A stretch of 64,000 bases of DNA, taken from Clostridium carboxidivorans P7. GTDB taxonomy: Bacteria; Bacillota; Clostridia; Clostridiales; Clostridiaceae. Shown in pieces: positions 15,982 through 25,871 of this stretch. Within the stretch, counting starts at the first letter, position 1. Every line of letters begins with the position of its first letter. The translations under genes were made by a program, and so were the position numbers. Where the stretch lies: NCBI RefSeq assembly GCF_001038625.1, contig NZ_CP011803.1:4030001-4094000 (forward strand). The letters run 5' to 3'. The notes beneath the pieces are model-generated. The model saw nothing but the letters and a program-made list of their open reading frames with translations. It was not told the origin of the DNA and made no database searches.

Positions 15982-17325
15982 CTATTCTATATTAATTTTT
16001 GTAATAATTTTTCTCATTCCGCCTATCATATATAAAGAACCTGATATTATCAAAATATCTTCTTCTCCTAAATAGGATAGTGCAGTTTTATAAGCTTCTT
16101 CATAATTGTCCTTAGATTCACAATTAGCATTACACTTTTTAATTATCTTCTCTAACTCATGTGCATTTTCAGCTCTATAACTATCAGGGGTTACAGCTAT
16201 AATTTTTTCCGCCATAGGTGCTATAGTGCTTACCATCTTTTCTACTTCTTTATCTGCTAATATACCAAGAATTAAAATCATTTTTCTATAACTAAAATAC
16301 TTCTCTATATTTTCCTTTAGCTTTGTAATACCATCTATATTGTGTGCCCCGTCTATTACCACTAAAGGTTTATTTTTCATTACTTCAAGTCTTCCAATCC
16401 ATTTGACATTCTTTAGTGCATTCAATATGTTATTTAATTCTATACGGAAACCTTTTTTTATAATTTCCTCTATGGCAAAAATAGCTGTTGCACAATTTAC
16501 CATTTGATGCTTTCCTAAAAGAGATAATTCTATATTATAAATATTGCTAGAAGTCCTTACTATCAATTTTTGCACATATTTATTACTGTTATTGCTTATT
16601 TTTTCACTTTCAACATACTCTACACAATTAAAAGGAACTTTTATTAAATTTGATCCTTTTTCTTTACATACTTCTTCTATTACCTCTTCTACAGACTTTT
16701 CTTGAGGATACATAATTACTGGAACACCATTTTTTATTATTCCTGCCTTCTCATAAGCAATTTTCTCTAAAGTATCTCCTAATATATTCATATGATCTCT
16801 ACTTATAGATACAATTACATTAGCCAATACCCCGCCACCAAGCTGAGAATTGTATGGCTGTACTACATTTGTAGAATCTAATCTTCCTCCCAATCCTACC
16901 TCAATTACACCAAAGTCTACTTTCTCTTTACAAAAATAATAAAACATAGCACAAGTAATTATTTCAAATTCAGTAGGATGATCATAACCTAATTCTATAA
17001 CTTTATCAACTGCTTTAGAAACTTCTGTAACTACACTACTTAAAGCATCTTTAGATATATTAGTTCCATTTATCTGAATTCTTTCCTCAAAATCTTCAAG
17101 ATAAGGAGATGTATACATTCCTACCTTGAAACCTGATTCTATTAGTATCTTTGAAATCATAGTTGTAACAGATCCTTTGCCATTAGTACCAGCTACATGT
17201 ATATATTTTATTTTCTTATGTGGATTTCCTAAAAGTTCTAATATCTTTTCTGTTCTACTTAAGCCTAAGTTACTACCAAATTTGGCCGTGTTAGTTATAT
17301 ACTTCATAGTATCTTCATAATTCAT
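15982..17325 (-). CDS. folC: folylpolyglutamate synthase / dihydrofolate synthase
   Basis: The 447-residue enzyme adds glutamate to folates and probably also makes dihydrofolate from dihydropteroate. It is a Mur-ligase-type ATP enzyme: the P-loop HVAGTNGKGSV lies near residue 42, then FGVIEVGLGGRLDSTN, the C-terminal VIDGAHNIDGI, and ILGILADKE. Full length for the family. It is downstream of valS on the same strand, separated by a terminator. The valS-folC order is common in Firmicutes. Confidence 0.95.
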   Translation of the reverse strand: MNYEDTMKYITNTAKFGSNLGLSRTEKILELLGNPHKKIKYIHVAGTNGKGSVTTMISKILIESGFKVGMYTSPYLEDFEERIQINGTNISKDALSSVVTEVSKAVDKVIELGYDHPTEFEIITCAMFYYFCKEKVDFGVIEVGLGGRLDSTNVVQPYNSQLGGGVLANVIVSISRDHMNILGDTLEKIAYEKAGIIKNGVPVIMYPQEKSVEEVIEEVCKEKGSNLIKVPFNCVEYVESEKISNNSNKYVQKLIVRTSSNIYNIELSLLGKHQMVNCATAIFAIEEIIKKGFRIELNNILNALKNVKWIGRLEVMKNKPLVVIDGAHNIDGITKLKENIEKYFSYRKMILILGILADKEVEKMVSTIAPMAEKIIAVTPDSYRAENAHELEKIIKKCNANCESKDNYEEAYKTALSYLGEEDILIISGSLYMIGGMRKIITKINIE

Positions 17326-17444
17326 ACTGTCACATCCCCATATTTTAATTTTACAAAATAACTAGTATCTCCAAGTTATTTCTTTTTGAAACCTGTCTTT
17401 AATTCCATTTTATTTTACTAAATTTTTAATATTTAATCAATTCC

Positions 17445-17481
17445 AATAAAAAACTGCTGACAATATGTATCGCCAGCAGTT
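17445..17481 (-). terminator. valS terminator
   Basis: On the minus strand the arms AACTGCTG and CAGCAGTT are followed by TTTTTTATT, about 25 bases after the valS stop. folC downstream must therefore be expressed by readthrough or from its own promoter. Confidence 0.85.
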
Positions 17482-17507
17482 GCACAAAATAATTATATTC
17501 TTTTCAA

Positions 17508-20156
17508 CTATTTTAAACTTTCTAGTCTTTCTAAGACTGATTGAAGCATTTCTTTATATTTTTCACCTTTAGCTTTTTCTTCATTAACTACTGCTTCAGG
17601 TGCTTTTGACACAAATTTTTCATTAGCAAGTTTCTTTTCTACTCTGTCTATTTCCTTTTCTAACTTTTCTTTTTCCTTATTTAATCTTTCAAGTTCTTTT
17701 TCAAGGTCTACTAGATCAAGTAAAGGCATAAACATTTCTGCTCCCCTTGTAACTACTGAAACCACATTTTCTGGAGCTTCTTCCTTAGTATTTAAAAATT
17801 CTACTGCACTTGCTGAAGCAAGTTTCTTGAAGTAATCCTCACCATTCTTAAATGCTTCTAATGCAGCACTTTCTGTTATATAAGCCATTATCTTAGCTTT
17901 TCTTGATGGTGGTACATTCATCTCTGTTCTTACATTTCTCAATGATTTAATAGCTTCGATGATATATTCCATATCCTTTTCTGCTTTCTCATCATTAAGT
18001 GCTTCATTATACTCAGGCCACTTTGATATAACTATTGACTCATAATCAGTATAAAGATGAGTATATATTTCTTCTGTTATAAATGGCATTATTGGATGTA
18101 ATAATTGTAAGCTTGTAGATAATACATTATTTAAAACATTAAAGGCAACACCCTTAGCTTCCTCATCATCTCCATACATAACAGGCTTAACAAGTTCTAT
18201 ATACCAATCACAGAATTCACCCCAAATAAAATCATAAACCTTTTGTGCTGCTATACCTAATTCGAATTTTTCTATATTGTCTGTTACTTCTTTTATTAAA
18301 GTATTCATTCTAGATAAAATCCATTTATCAGCAGAGCTATAATTCTTGCAGTCTTTGTACTTATTCATGATTTCTCCATCTAAATTCATAAGTACAAATC
18401 TTGATGCATTCCATATCTTGTTTGCAAAATTTCTAGAAGATTCTACCCTTTCAGGATAATATCTTATATCATTTCCTGGAGCATTTCCTGTAATAAGAGT
18501 AAATCTTAAAGCATCTGCTCCATATTGATCTATTACATCTAATGGGTCTACACCATTTCCTAAGGATTTAGACATCTTTCTTCCTTCAGAGTCCCTTACT
18601 ATTCCATGAATTAATACATTTTCAAATGGAATATCGTCTGCACAATATAATCCTGAGAATACCATTCTTGCTACCCAGAAGAATATTATATCGTATCCCG
18701 TAACTAATGTACTATTTGGATAAAAGTATTTGAAATCTGGTGTTTTTTCTGGCCATCCAAGTGTTGAAAAAGGCCATAAAGCTGAACTGAACCATGTATC
18801 AAGTACATCTTTATCCTGTTCTAATTTATCTGATCCGCATTTAGTACATTTTGTTACTTCATCTACGCTTACAATAACTTCACCACAATCTTTGCAGTAC
18901 CAAACAGGAATTCTATGTCCCCACCATAATTGTCTTGAAATACACCAATCCTGAATATTTTCCATCCAGTTAAAATATGTCTTTTCAAATCTTTCAGGTA
19001 TAAATTTAACTTTTTTAGTTCTAACAACATCTAAAGCTGGTTTTGCTAAAGATTCCATCTTTACAAACCACTGCTTTGAAATCATAGGTTCAATAGTACT
19101 GCCGCATCTATCATGGCATCCTACATTATGAGCATGATCTTTAATTTTAACTAAGAAACCTTGATTTTTTAAATCTTCAACTATAACTTTTCTAGCTTCA
19201 TATCTATCAAGGCCATCATATTTACTTCCTGGGAAATTAATTCTTCCATCTTCATGCATAACAATTATCTCTGGAAGGTTGTGTCTCTTACCAACTGCAT
19301 AGTCATTAGGATCATGAGCTGGAGTAATTTTAACTGCACCAGTTCCAAATTCCATATCAACATAATCATCTGCTATTATAGGAATTTCTTTATTAACTAG
19401 TGGAAGCATTAATGTTTTTCCTACTAAATGAGTATATCTTTCATCTTTAGGATTAACAGCAACCGCTGTATCTCCAAGCATTGTTTCTGGTCTTGTAGTA
19501 GCTATCTCTAAGTATTCATCACTACCTACTACTGGATACTTAATGTGCCAAAAATGTCCTTCTTGCTCACTATATTCAATTTCTGCATCAGATATAGCAG
19601 TTTGACATTTAGGACACCAATTTATTATTCTGTTTCCTTGATAAATTAGTCCTTCATTATATAGCTTAACAAAGAAAGTTCTAACAGCCTTATTGGCCTT
19701 TTCTTCCATGGTAAAACATTCCCTCGTGGAGTCTACAGATGATCCAAGCTGTTTTACTTGATTTCTTATTCTTTCTCTATATTCATTTGCCCAATCCCAA
19801 ACTTTTTCTAGAAATGCTTCTCTGCCCATTTCTTTTTTCTTAAGACCTTGCTTTAAAAGTTCATTTTCTACTTTAACTTCTGTTGCTATACTTGCATGAT
19901 CTTGTCCTGGAAGCCATAAAGTACTATATCCCTGCATTCTCTTTGTTCTTATAATTATATCCTGGATAGTATCGTCTAGTGCATGACCTAAATGAAGCTT
20001 TCCTGTTATATTTGGTGGTGGTAATACTATAGTATATGGTTTTTTATTTTCATCCACCTTTGGAGTAAAGTATCCTTTTTCTTCCCAATTCTTATAAAGT
20101 TTGCCCTCAAATTCTTTTGGATTATAAGTGGTTGCCATTTCCTTATTTTTTGACAT
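17508..20156 (-). CDS. valS: valine-tRNA ligase
   Basis: The 882-residue class I synthetase charges tRNA-Val. It has the HLGH form of the HIGH motif in [12 protein letters not shown] near residue 55, the KMSKS motif in [11 protein letters not shown], the CP1 editing domain ([13 protein letters not shown]), cysteine pairs in CKDCGEV and CTKCGSDK, and a C-terminal coiled coil ([19 protein letters not shown]). Full length. It starts behind TTAAGGAGG. A T-box leader lies upstream, so expression should rise when uncharged tRNA-Val accumulates. Confidence 0.98.
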   Translation of the reverse strand: MSKNKEMATTYNPKEFEGKLYKNWEEKGYFTPKVDENKKPYTIVLPPPNITGKLHLGHALDDTIQDIIIRTKRMQGYSTLWLPGQDHASIATEVKVENELLKQGLKKKEMGREAFLEKVWDWANEYRERIRNQVKQLGSSVDSTRECFTMEEKANKAVRTFFVKLYNEGLIYQGNRIINWCPKCQTAISDAEIEYSEQEGHFWHIKYPVVGSDEYLEIATTRPETMLGDTAVAVNPKDERYTHLVGKTLMLPLVNKEIPIIADDYVDMEFGTGAVKITPAHDPNDYAVGKRHNLPEIIVMHEDGRINFPGSKYDGLDRYEARKVIVEDLKNQGFLVKIKDHAHNVGCHDRCGSTIEPMISKQWFVKMESLAKPALDVVRTKKVKFIPERFEKTYFNWMENIQDWCISRQLWWGHRIPVWYCKDCGEVIVSVDEVTKCTKCGSDKLEQDKDVLDTWFSSALWPFSTLGWPEKTPDFKYFYPNSTLVTGYDIIFFWVARMVFSGLYCADDIPFENVLIHGIVRDSEGRKMSKSLGNGVDPLDVIDQYGADALRFTLITGNAPGNDIRYYPERVESSRNFANKIWNASRFVLMNLDGEIMNKYKDCKNYSSADKWILSRMNTLIKEVTDNIEKFELGIAAQKVYDFIWGEFCDWYIELVKPVMYGDDEEAKGVAFNVLNNVLSTSLQLLHPIMPFITEEIYTHLYTDYESIVISKWPEYNEALNDEKAEKDMEYIIEAIKSLRNVRTEMNVPPSRKAKIMAYITESAALEAFKNGEDYFKKLASASAVEFLNTKEEAPENVVSVVTRGAEMFMPLLDLVDLEKELERLNKEKEKLEKEIDRVEKKLANEKFVSKAPEAVVNEEKAKGEKYKEMLQSVLERLESLK

Positions 20157-20178
20157 AAAATTTCCTCCTTAAGTTTCC

Positions 20179-20367
20179 TTATATATTTTTGTATCTTGCC
20201 ATTATATATTCATCTGCATATTTGCCATTTTTGACAGCAGCATATTTTTACCATGAAACCCTCTCACTAATTATTCCCAAAATATTTTCTTTTACCCCAT
20301 CCATAATTCTAATTTCATTTATGTCTTTAGCATCTTTTAATTCTACTGATCTAATAATAAAATTCAT
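20179..20367 (-). pseudogene. internally deleted GNAT acetyltransferase remnant
   Basis: A start ATG with GGGGGTGAAAGC upstream opens a frame of 39 codons beginning MNFIIRSVELKDAKDINEIR, a typical GNAT beginning. It stops at 20248. In the same frame the next 22 codons read KYAAVKNGKYADEYIMARYK..., a typical GNAT ending, and stop at 20179. About 100 residues that should carry the acetyl-CoA loop are missing. The gene is therefore dead. It lies between the T-box terminator and valS, so in the past it was probably part of the T-box-controlled transcript. Confidence 0.7.
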
Positions 20368-20409
20368 GCTTTCACCCCCATAAATAAAACCATCAATTCC
20401 TTAGGAAAA

Positions 20410-20665
20410 ATAAAAAAAGGTCTTTCATCCTTAAAAGGACGAAAAACCTCGCGTTACCACCTTTTTTCCTGCAAAATTACAGGCTCTTAATACAACTAAC
20501 GGTTAAGAAAACCGTCTTTATCTACTTAATTTCAATAAAGAAGCTCAGAAGCTACCTTCAAAGTAATCCATATAGAAAGCCTTTCAGCCAATAAACTTTC
20601 CTCTCTTAATATATTCCTTACCTTTACTCCTCTTCTTCACAGCCAATAAAACTATATTAACTTAA
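20410..20665 (-). promoter_or_regulatory. T-box riboswitch (valine) of valS
   Basis: On the minus strand the invariant T-box AGGTGGTAACGCGAGG is at 20462-20447. It overlaps the 5' arm of a terminator (AGGTTTTTCGTCC paired with GGATGAAAGACCT, then a T-run to about 20412). Upstream is a long Stem I region. The sequence GAAGGTAGCTTC near its 3' side puts GUA, a valine codon, at 20555-20553, followed by the usual purine. Uncharged tRNA-Val should pair with it and switch the leader to the antiterminator. Confidence 0.92.
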
Positions 20666-20714
20666 ATATTATTATAACCTTAATTATTAAACTGTCAAGT
20701 ATGTTTTTAAAAGT

Positions 20715-20846
20715 TTATATAGGCTCTCCTTTAAAGTTTTCATAATCTGGTGGATTTTTAGTATTTTTTTTATTTCCACTTGGCCTATTCATATCATTTT
20801 TCTTATTCTCTCTATTACCTGCTTTATGTCTATTTTTTACACTCAT
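20715..20846 (-). CDS. 43-residue basic, Asn/Lys-rich small protein
   Basis: A short frame starts at ATG behind AAGGAGGG. The product is hydrophilic and disordered-looking, with many Asn, Lys and Arg residues (MSVKNRHKAGNRENKK) and the C-terminal PPDYENFKGEPI. There is no membrane segment. Small proteins of this composition are common in spore-formers, but no family is recognised. It lies between the T-box and ptsG on the minus strand. Confidence 0.55.
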   Translation of the reverse strand: MSVKNRHKAGNRENKKNDMNRPSGNKKNTKNPPDYENFKGEPI

Positions 20847-20972
20847 AATTAAACCCTCCTTATTTACAATGTTATATTTTCCTCAATAAGAAGCTTTTAT
20901 TCTAAATAAAATATATAAAAAATAGATTGAAGTTTTTTAATAAAGCATACTAAGTAGCTGTAAAATACCTAT

Positions 20973-22985
20973 TTATTTTGTAGTTATAACAGCCGTACTT
21001 TCACCGTGTTTCTTTTTTCCTAAATCTATACTAATACTTTCTACAGAATTCATATTAGTAATAATTACTGGTGTAATTATACTTTTAGCTTTCTTTTTAA
21101 TTATCTTGGAATCAAAAGTCAAAAGTAAATCTCCTTTTTTAACTTCATCTTCCTTTTTAGTATGTGCTATAAATCCTTCACCATTCAATTTTACAGTATC
21201 AATGCCTACATGTACCAATACTTCTAGTCCATCATCCGTCACAATAGCAACTGCATGTTTAGTAGGAAATAATACCTTTATTTTACCATCTACAGGGGAA
21301 TATACCTTATTTCCTTTTGGTATAACAGCAAATCCATCACCTAACATTTTATCTGAAAAGACATCATCAGGCACTTGTTCTAATTCAACTATTTCTCCAT
21401 CTACAGGATTAAATAGTGTACACGATTTACTTGCATCTTTTTTATTGCCATCCAATGCAGCTTCATTGTTTGATGAAATTTCATCGTAATCTGAATTCTT
21501 TACAACTCCTCCATTGGCAATAATAGCTTTTATATCATCTTTAATTCTTTCTGCTTCTGTACCAAAAATAGCCTGAGCACTATTTCCAATCATTAATACA
21601 CCAGCTGCTCCAAGTGCATTTAATGTATCTTTATCAACCCTTGAAACATCTTTTAAAATAAATCTTAATCTTGTAATACATGCATCTAAAGCTTTAATAT
21701 TATCTTTTCCACCAACAGCTTCTAAAATTTTAGCTGCTTTTTCACTACCTTTGGCATTTATGTATACTACTTCTAAACTATCTTCATCTTCTCTACCTGG
21801 TGTCTTTATATCCATTTCCTTAATTGTAAAATAAAATACAAAGAAATACATAGAAAAATATCCTATACCTATTGGCCAAATAAGCAATGGATGACCCGCA
21901 AATTTAAATCCTAGCAAATAATCAATAAATGATGCTGAAAATGTATATCCCAATCTAATGTGTAATAAGCTAGTAACAATTCCGGATGAAAACGCTGCAA
22001 GTACATGGAATACAAATAATATTGGTGCTACAAATATGAAAGAAAACTCAATTGGCTCTGTTATTCCTGTTAGAAATGCAACAAAAGCTGCAGAAATCAT
22101 CATACCAGCTATTTGCTTTCTCTTTTCTTTCTTAGAAGCCATAATTATAGCAGTTGCAGCTCCTGGAAGACCAAACATTAAAATTGGAAATTCTGATGCC
22201 ATAAATACTCCCGCAGTAGGGTCACCATGAAAATACCTAGCCGAATCACCAAAGTAAGTTACACCACCAGAAACATATTGTCCAAATTGGTATAAAAATG
22301 CTGGATAATATATATGATGTAATCCAACTGGAATTAATAATCTCTTACCAGCTGCATAAAATGCCGGTCCAAGTATAGATGTATCTGCCCATTGTGAGAA
22401 TACATTAATTGCATTTTGAATTGGAGTCCAAACACTTACACCTATTATTCCAAATATTAAAGCTGCAATAGCTGTAATAATTGGTACAAACCTTTTTCCG
22501 CCAAAGAATCCTAAAACTTGTGGCAACCTAATATTATGGAATTTATTATATAGTACTCCAGCAATCAACCCTATACAAATACCTCCAAAAACCCCCATGT
22601 TGATTGTACTCTTTGAAACTATATCTGTATAAGATGCAGTTTTCATAAAAGCTGATACTGCCATATGCTGCTCAGAAGCAACCTTTGCTGCTAATACTTC
22701 TGCAGCATTAGAACTAGCCACTTTTATTACAGCTTCAAGTATAAGCTGACCCACTACTGCAGCTAGCGCCGCAACTGCCTCTCCTCCTGAAAATCCAATT
22801 GCTACTCCAACTGCAAAAATCATTGGTAAGTTAGTAAAAATAGCATCTCCTGCCTTAGCTACATAAGCTAAATTTAATAAATCTGGCTGACCAAATCTTA
22901 ATAGCAATCCGGCTGCCGGCAGAACTGATACTGGAAGCATCAAAGATTTGCCGACTTTCTGTAGTACTGCAAATAACTTTTCCAC
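20973..22985 (-). CDS. ptsG: PTS glucose-type EIICBA transporter
   Basis: The 670-residue membrane protein takes up and phosphorylates a hexose. The EIIC domain covers about residues 1-390, with many membrane helices and FLTGITEPIEFSF. The EIIB domain covers about 410-490, with the phospho-cysteine in DACITRLRF. The EIIA domain covers about 520-660, with the phospho-histidine in VLVHVGIDT. The order C-B-A and sequence wording fit PtsG more closely than NagE, although N-acetylglucosamine cannot be excluded. It lies about 200 bases after glcT, with a RAT/terminator between them, so GlcT antitermination is the expected control. Confidence 0.9.
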   Translation of the reverse strand: MEKLFAVLQKVGKSLMLPVSVLPAAGLLLRFGQPDLLNLAYVAKAGDAIFTNLPMIFAVGVAIGFSGGEAVAALAAVVGQLILEAVIKVASSNAAEVLAAKVASEQHMAVSAFMKTASYTDIVSKSTINMGVFGGICIGLIAGVLYNKFHNIRLPQVLGFFGGKRFVPIITAIAALIFGIIGVSVWTPIQNAINVFSQWADTSILGPAFYAAGKRLLIPVGLHHIYYPAFLYQFGQYVSGGVTYFGDSARYFHGDPTAGVFMASEFPILMFGLPGAATAIIMASKKEKRKQIAGMMISAAFVAFLTGITEPIEFSFIFVAPILFVFHVLAAFSSGIVTSLLHIRLGYTFSASFIDYLLGFKFAGHPLLIWPIGIGYFSMYFFVFYFTIKEMDIKTPGREDEDSLEVVYINAKGSEKAAKILEAVGGKDNIKALDACITRLRFILKDVSRVDKDTLNALGAAGVLMIGNSAQAIFGTEAERIKDDIKAIIANGGVVKNSDYDEISSNNEAALDGNKKDASKSCTLFNPVDGEIVELEQVPDDVFSDKMLGDGFAVIPKGNKVYSPVDGKIKVLFPTKHAVAIVTDDGLEVLVHVGIDTVKLNGEGFIAHTKKEDEVKKGDLLLTFDSKIIKKKAKSIITPVIITNMNSVESISIDLGKKKHGESTAVITTK

Positions 22986-23120
22986 ATCATTTCCTCCTAT
23001 TTATATTTTATCCAAAAGGTTTCAATATTAAATGTATGAAACAGGCTATTATATTGTTTTTAATATATCCCAGCACATCAGTTTATATAATTAAATGTAA
23101 AAAAAGTAAAAGACATCAGC

Positions 23121-23189
23121 AAAAATACAATAACTATATAAATAGTTACTTCTTTAAGCTCATGCCTAATTTAATAGTAACACTGCCTA
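23121..23189 (-). promoter_or_regulatory. RAT antiterminator and terminator of ptsG
   Basis: On the minus strand the 29-base segment 23186-23158 has the features of a ribonucleic antiterminator: GTGTTACTA and TAGGCATGAGC form a stem with pairs ACTA/TAGG and asymmetric internal loops. It begins at the glcT stop codon. A terminator hairpin (arms at 23149-23142 and 23137-23130, then TTTTT) follows within eight bases. AGTAAC at the foot of the terminator could also pair with GTTACT in the RAT. Phosphorylation-controlled GlcT should bind the RAT and allow ptsG transcription. Confidence 0.8.
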
Positions 23190-24014
23190 TATGTCTTTAA
23201 TTCGATTTATATGTAAAGTAATATATCCAATTTCATCTTCTGGAACATTCACAGAAAATAAATCTTCAATTTTCATAGCAACTTTGATTGCTATTCCGTA
23301 CTCATTATAATATTCCTTTTTTATAGCATCAAGCAAACTATTTTTAATGGACTTGTTGTCCAATATTCTTTCTATCATAAAATTTAAATGTGTAATCGTT
23401 CTTATATAACTTAAAGATTTTGTATCAATTTTCTTTTTTAATAATTTAAATATAAACTGCATGATTTCGTTTATCTTTTTAGTATGTACTAACGTATCAC
23501 TTACATTTTTTTCACTGATAGCTGCATTAATATGCATACATATAAAACCTATTTCATCTTCAGGTAAATTTACCTGAAATCTATCATTAATCATTTCAAG
23601 TGCTTTTTCTGCCAGCTTATATTCCTTAGGATATAGCACTTCTAATTCATTCAAAAATGGATTTTCAATTTTTATTCCTTCCTTAATTCTTGTAATAGCA
23701 AAATTAATGTGGTCTGGAAGAGATATATGTATGGCTTCACTGACTTTTAGTCCTAGTTCTTTTTCGCATAATGAAATTATTTCTTCTGAAATACCTATAA
23801 TTTCACTATTAATCTTTTTTAATACTTCATTAAATTCTTCATTGGATTTTGCTGACTGCTTTACAAATATTCCTTCAACTCTATCTTCTCCTATTTCAGC
23901 TCCCTTGTGACAATTAAATCCAATAGCTTTTCCGACTATAACAAATTCTTCTGCATTCTTTTCAGCAATCACAACATTATTATTTAAAACTTTTTTTACT
24001 ATATACTGTTCCAA
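23187..24014 (-). CDS. glcT: GlcT/LicT-type transcriptional antiterminator
   Basis: The protein has an N-terminal CAT RNA-binding domain (EQYIVKKVLNNNVVIAEKN...), then two PTS regulation domains (about residues 65-165 and 170-275) with conserved histidines in EAIHISLPDHI, GFICMHINAA, THLNFMIERI and GYITLHINRI. The start is taken as TTG at 24014, since GGGAGGGG sits just in front; the ATG at 24029 lies upstream of that ribosome site. EII and HPr would phosphorylate the PRDs. The gene precedes ptsG and overlaps its RAT, which points to control of glucose uptake. Confidence 0.9.
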   Translation of the reverse strand: MEQYIVKKVLNNNVVIAEKNAEEFVIVGKAIGFNCHKGAEIGEDRVEGIFVKQSAKSNEEFNEVLKKINSEIIGISEEIISLCEKELGLKVSEAIHISLPDHINFAITRIKEGIKIENPFLNELEVLYPKEYKLAEKALEMINDRFQVNLPEDEIGFICMHINAAISEKNVSDTLVHTKKINEIMQFIFKLLKKKIDTKSLSYIRTITHLNFMIERILDNKSIKNSLLDAIKKEYYNEYGIAIKVAMKIEDLFSVNVPEDEIGYITLHINRIKDI

Positions 24015-24224
24015 ATGTTCCCCTCCCATTCTTATTTATATATCAACTGAAATATATAAAATTTTGCTATAACATTCCGATCACAAACATATCTCTATTA
24101 TACCACTTTTTATATCAAAGTATATTTTAAAGTATATTTTTATGTGTTTAATAATAAAAACTTTAACACAATCTCCTTAAAAATCATATTATGAATTGAT
24201 ATAAAAAACATCGGAGGATGTATT

Positions 24225-25244
24225 ATGAAAAATAAAAAATTTCATATTTTTTCACTTCTACTAAGTTTTGTATTTGTTGCTGTTATTTTCGCTGGTTGTG
24301 GTGGTGATAAGAAATCTACTAATACTGTTACTACTATAAAGTTAAATGAAGTTGCTCGTTCTGTTTTCTATGCTCCAATGTATGCAGCTATAAATCAAGG
24401 ATTTTTTAAAGAAGAAGGTATAAACATAGATCTTACAACTGGGCAAGGTGCTGACAAAACCATGCAGCAAGTATTAAGCAAAAGCTGTGATATTGGTTTC
24501 TGTGGACCAGAGCAAGTAATATATATTAACAATCAGAATAAAGAAGATTATCCTGTTCTTTTTGGGCAACTTACTCAAACTGATGGTTCTTTTCTTGTAG
24601 GACGTAATGATGTAAAAGATTTTAAATGGGAAGATGTAAAGGGTAAAAGTATCATAGGCGGAAGACCTGGTGGTGTTCCTGAAATGAGCTTAGAATATGT
24701 GTTAAAAAATCATGGTATTCAACCTGGAAAGGATGTAAATCTTATAACAAATGTTGCTTATACTGCTACTGCCGGAGCGTTTAAGGCTGGTACAGGAGAT
24801 TATGTAGCTCTTTTTGAACCTACAGGAAGCATGCTTCAAAAAGATAAATCCGGATATATTGTGGCTTCCATAGGAAGATCTGCTGGAGTTATACCTTATA
24901 CCTGTTATTTTTCAACAAAATCCTACATGGATAAAAATCCTCAAATCATAGAAAAATTTACTAAAGCTATTTATAAGGGTCAAATTTGGGTTCAAAATCA
25001 CAATGATGAAGAGGTAGCAAAATCCATAAAATCTTTCTTCCCTGGAACAGATGAAAGCATAATTGTATCTGTAGTGAAAAATTATAGATCAATAAATGCC
25101 TTTGCTTCAACTCCTGTAATGAAAGAAGAAAATCTTAATAGACTTATGGATATAATTCAATCCTATAATCCAAGCCTTATTCCTCAAAGACCAGCTTTCA
25201 GCAAAATAGTAAATAATAGTTTTGCTGAAAAAGCTATCAAGTAA
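24225..25244 (+). CDS. NMT1/SsuA-type ABC substrate-binding lipoprotein
   Basis: The 339-residue protein has a signal peptide ending in a lipobox (IFAGCGG, lipidated Cys at 25) and a periplasmic-binding fold of the NMT1/THI5/SsuA family (VFYAPMYAAINQGFFKEEGI, then GGRPGGVPEM). The family binds sulfonates, nitrate, thiamine precursors or related small molecules. It would sit on the outer face of the membrane. No permease or ATPase gene is adjacent, and no TPP or other riboswitch was seen upstream, so its ligand and transporter partner are unknown. Confidence 0.85.
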   Translation: MKNKKFHIFSLLLSFVFVAVIFAGCGGDKKSTNTVTTIKLNEVARSVFYAPMYAAINQGFFKEEGINIDLTTGQGADKTMQQVLSKSCDIGFCGPEQVIYINNQNKEDYPVLFGQLTQTDGSFLVGRNDVKDFKWEDVKGKSIIGGRPGGVPEMSLEYVLKNHGIQPGKDVNLITNVAYTATAGAFKAGTGDYVALFEPTGSMLQKDKSGYIVASIGRSAGVIPYTCYFSTKSYMDKNPQIIEKFTKAIYKGQIWVQNHNDEEVAKSIKSFFPGTDESIIVSVVKNYRSINAFASTPVMKEENLNRLMDIIQSYNPSLIPQRPAFSKIVNNSFAEKAIK

Positions 25245-25431
25245 CTTAACTTTCGCAAATAGAAAGTTGAGTAAGTAGTTTTATATTAAAAATACCAATA
25301 AATATTTTTTGTAGCTAATGTGGAATACTTTTCTCAAAACATGGATATAAATTTAATATAATCCATAAAAGATAACAATTATCAAACTGTACACGTAGAT
25401 AAATTCATATAAAAACTTGAGGAGGATTCAC

Positions 25432-25785
25432 ATGAGTTACTTTCACAAAGCCAATGAGTATTATAATGCAAAAGATTACCAGAACGCTATTAATCTTTAT
25501 CAAAAAGCCGTTCAATATAAAGATAACGAATCTGCTGCTCTTTATAACTCAGCAGTATGTTTCATAAAGCTTAAAGAGTATAAAAAAGCAATTTCTCTAC
25601 TTAAATCAGCTATTATGATCAAAAAAGAAAGTAAATACTTTTTTAATCTTGCATATTGCTATGTGATGCTTAATGATAACAAAAAGGCCCTAATATACTT
25701 TAATATGGCTTGGTGTTTAAACAATGATGATGTCGATTGTGAAAAAGCTATAAATATTATAATAAAAAAACATTTGTCTAAATAA
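25432..25785 (+). CDS. small TPR-repeat protein
   Basis: The 117-residue product consists of about three tetratricopeptide repeats (FHKANEYYNAKDYQNAINLY, ALYNSAVCFIKLKEYKKAI, FFNLAYCYVMLNDNKKALIY). It has no signal peptide or membrane helix and should act as a cytosolic protein-binding module. The start is the ATG at 25432 behind TTGAGGAGG. It is a single-gene unit ending at a strong terminator. The partner is unknown. Confidence 0.75.
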   Translation: MSYFHKANEYYNAKDYQNAINLYQKAVQYKDNESAALYNSAVCFIKLKEYKKAISLLKSAIMIKKESKYFFNLAYCYVMLNDNKKALIYFNMAWCLNNDDVDCEKAINIIIKKHLSK

Positions 25786-25828
25786 AATAAATGCAGAATA
25801 AACTTTTATGTTTTTCTGCATTTATTTT
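25784..25828. terminator. bidirectional terminator after the TPR gene
   Basis: Arms AAATAAATGCAGA and TCTGCATTTATTT flank a 19-base loop, with A- and T-runs on the outside, between converging genes. Confidence 0.8.
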
Positions 25829-25871
25829 ATTTACATAAGAAATATTAAGATTTAATAATGTTGTACTTTGA

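Noticed and set aside
20189..20383. Plus-strand frame between valS and its T-box.
   Set aside because: It is the complement of the GNAT remnant, whose minus-strand reading matches a family at both ends.
24100..24224. Possible TPP or other riboswitch upstream of the NMT1-type lipoprotein.
   Set aside because: No CTGAGA or other conserved aptamer core was found on the plus strand.
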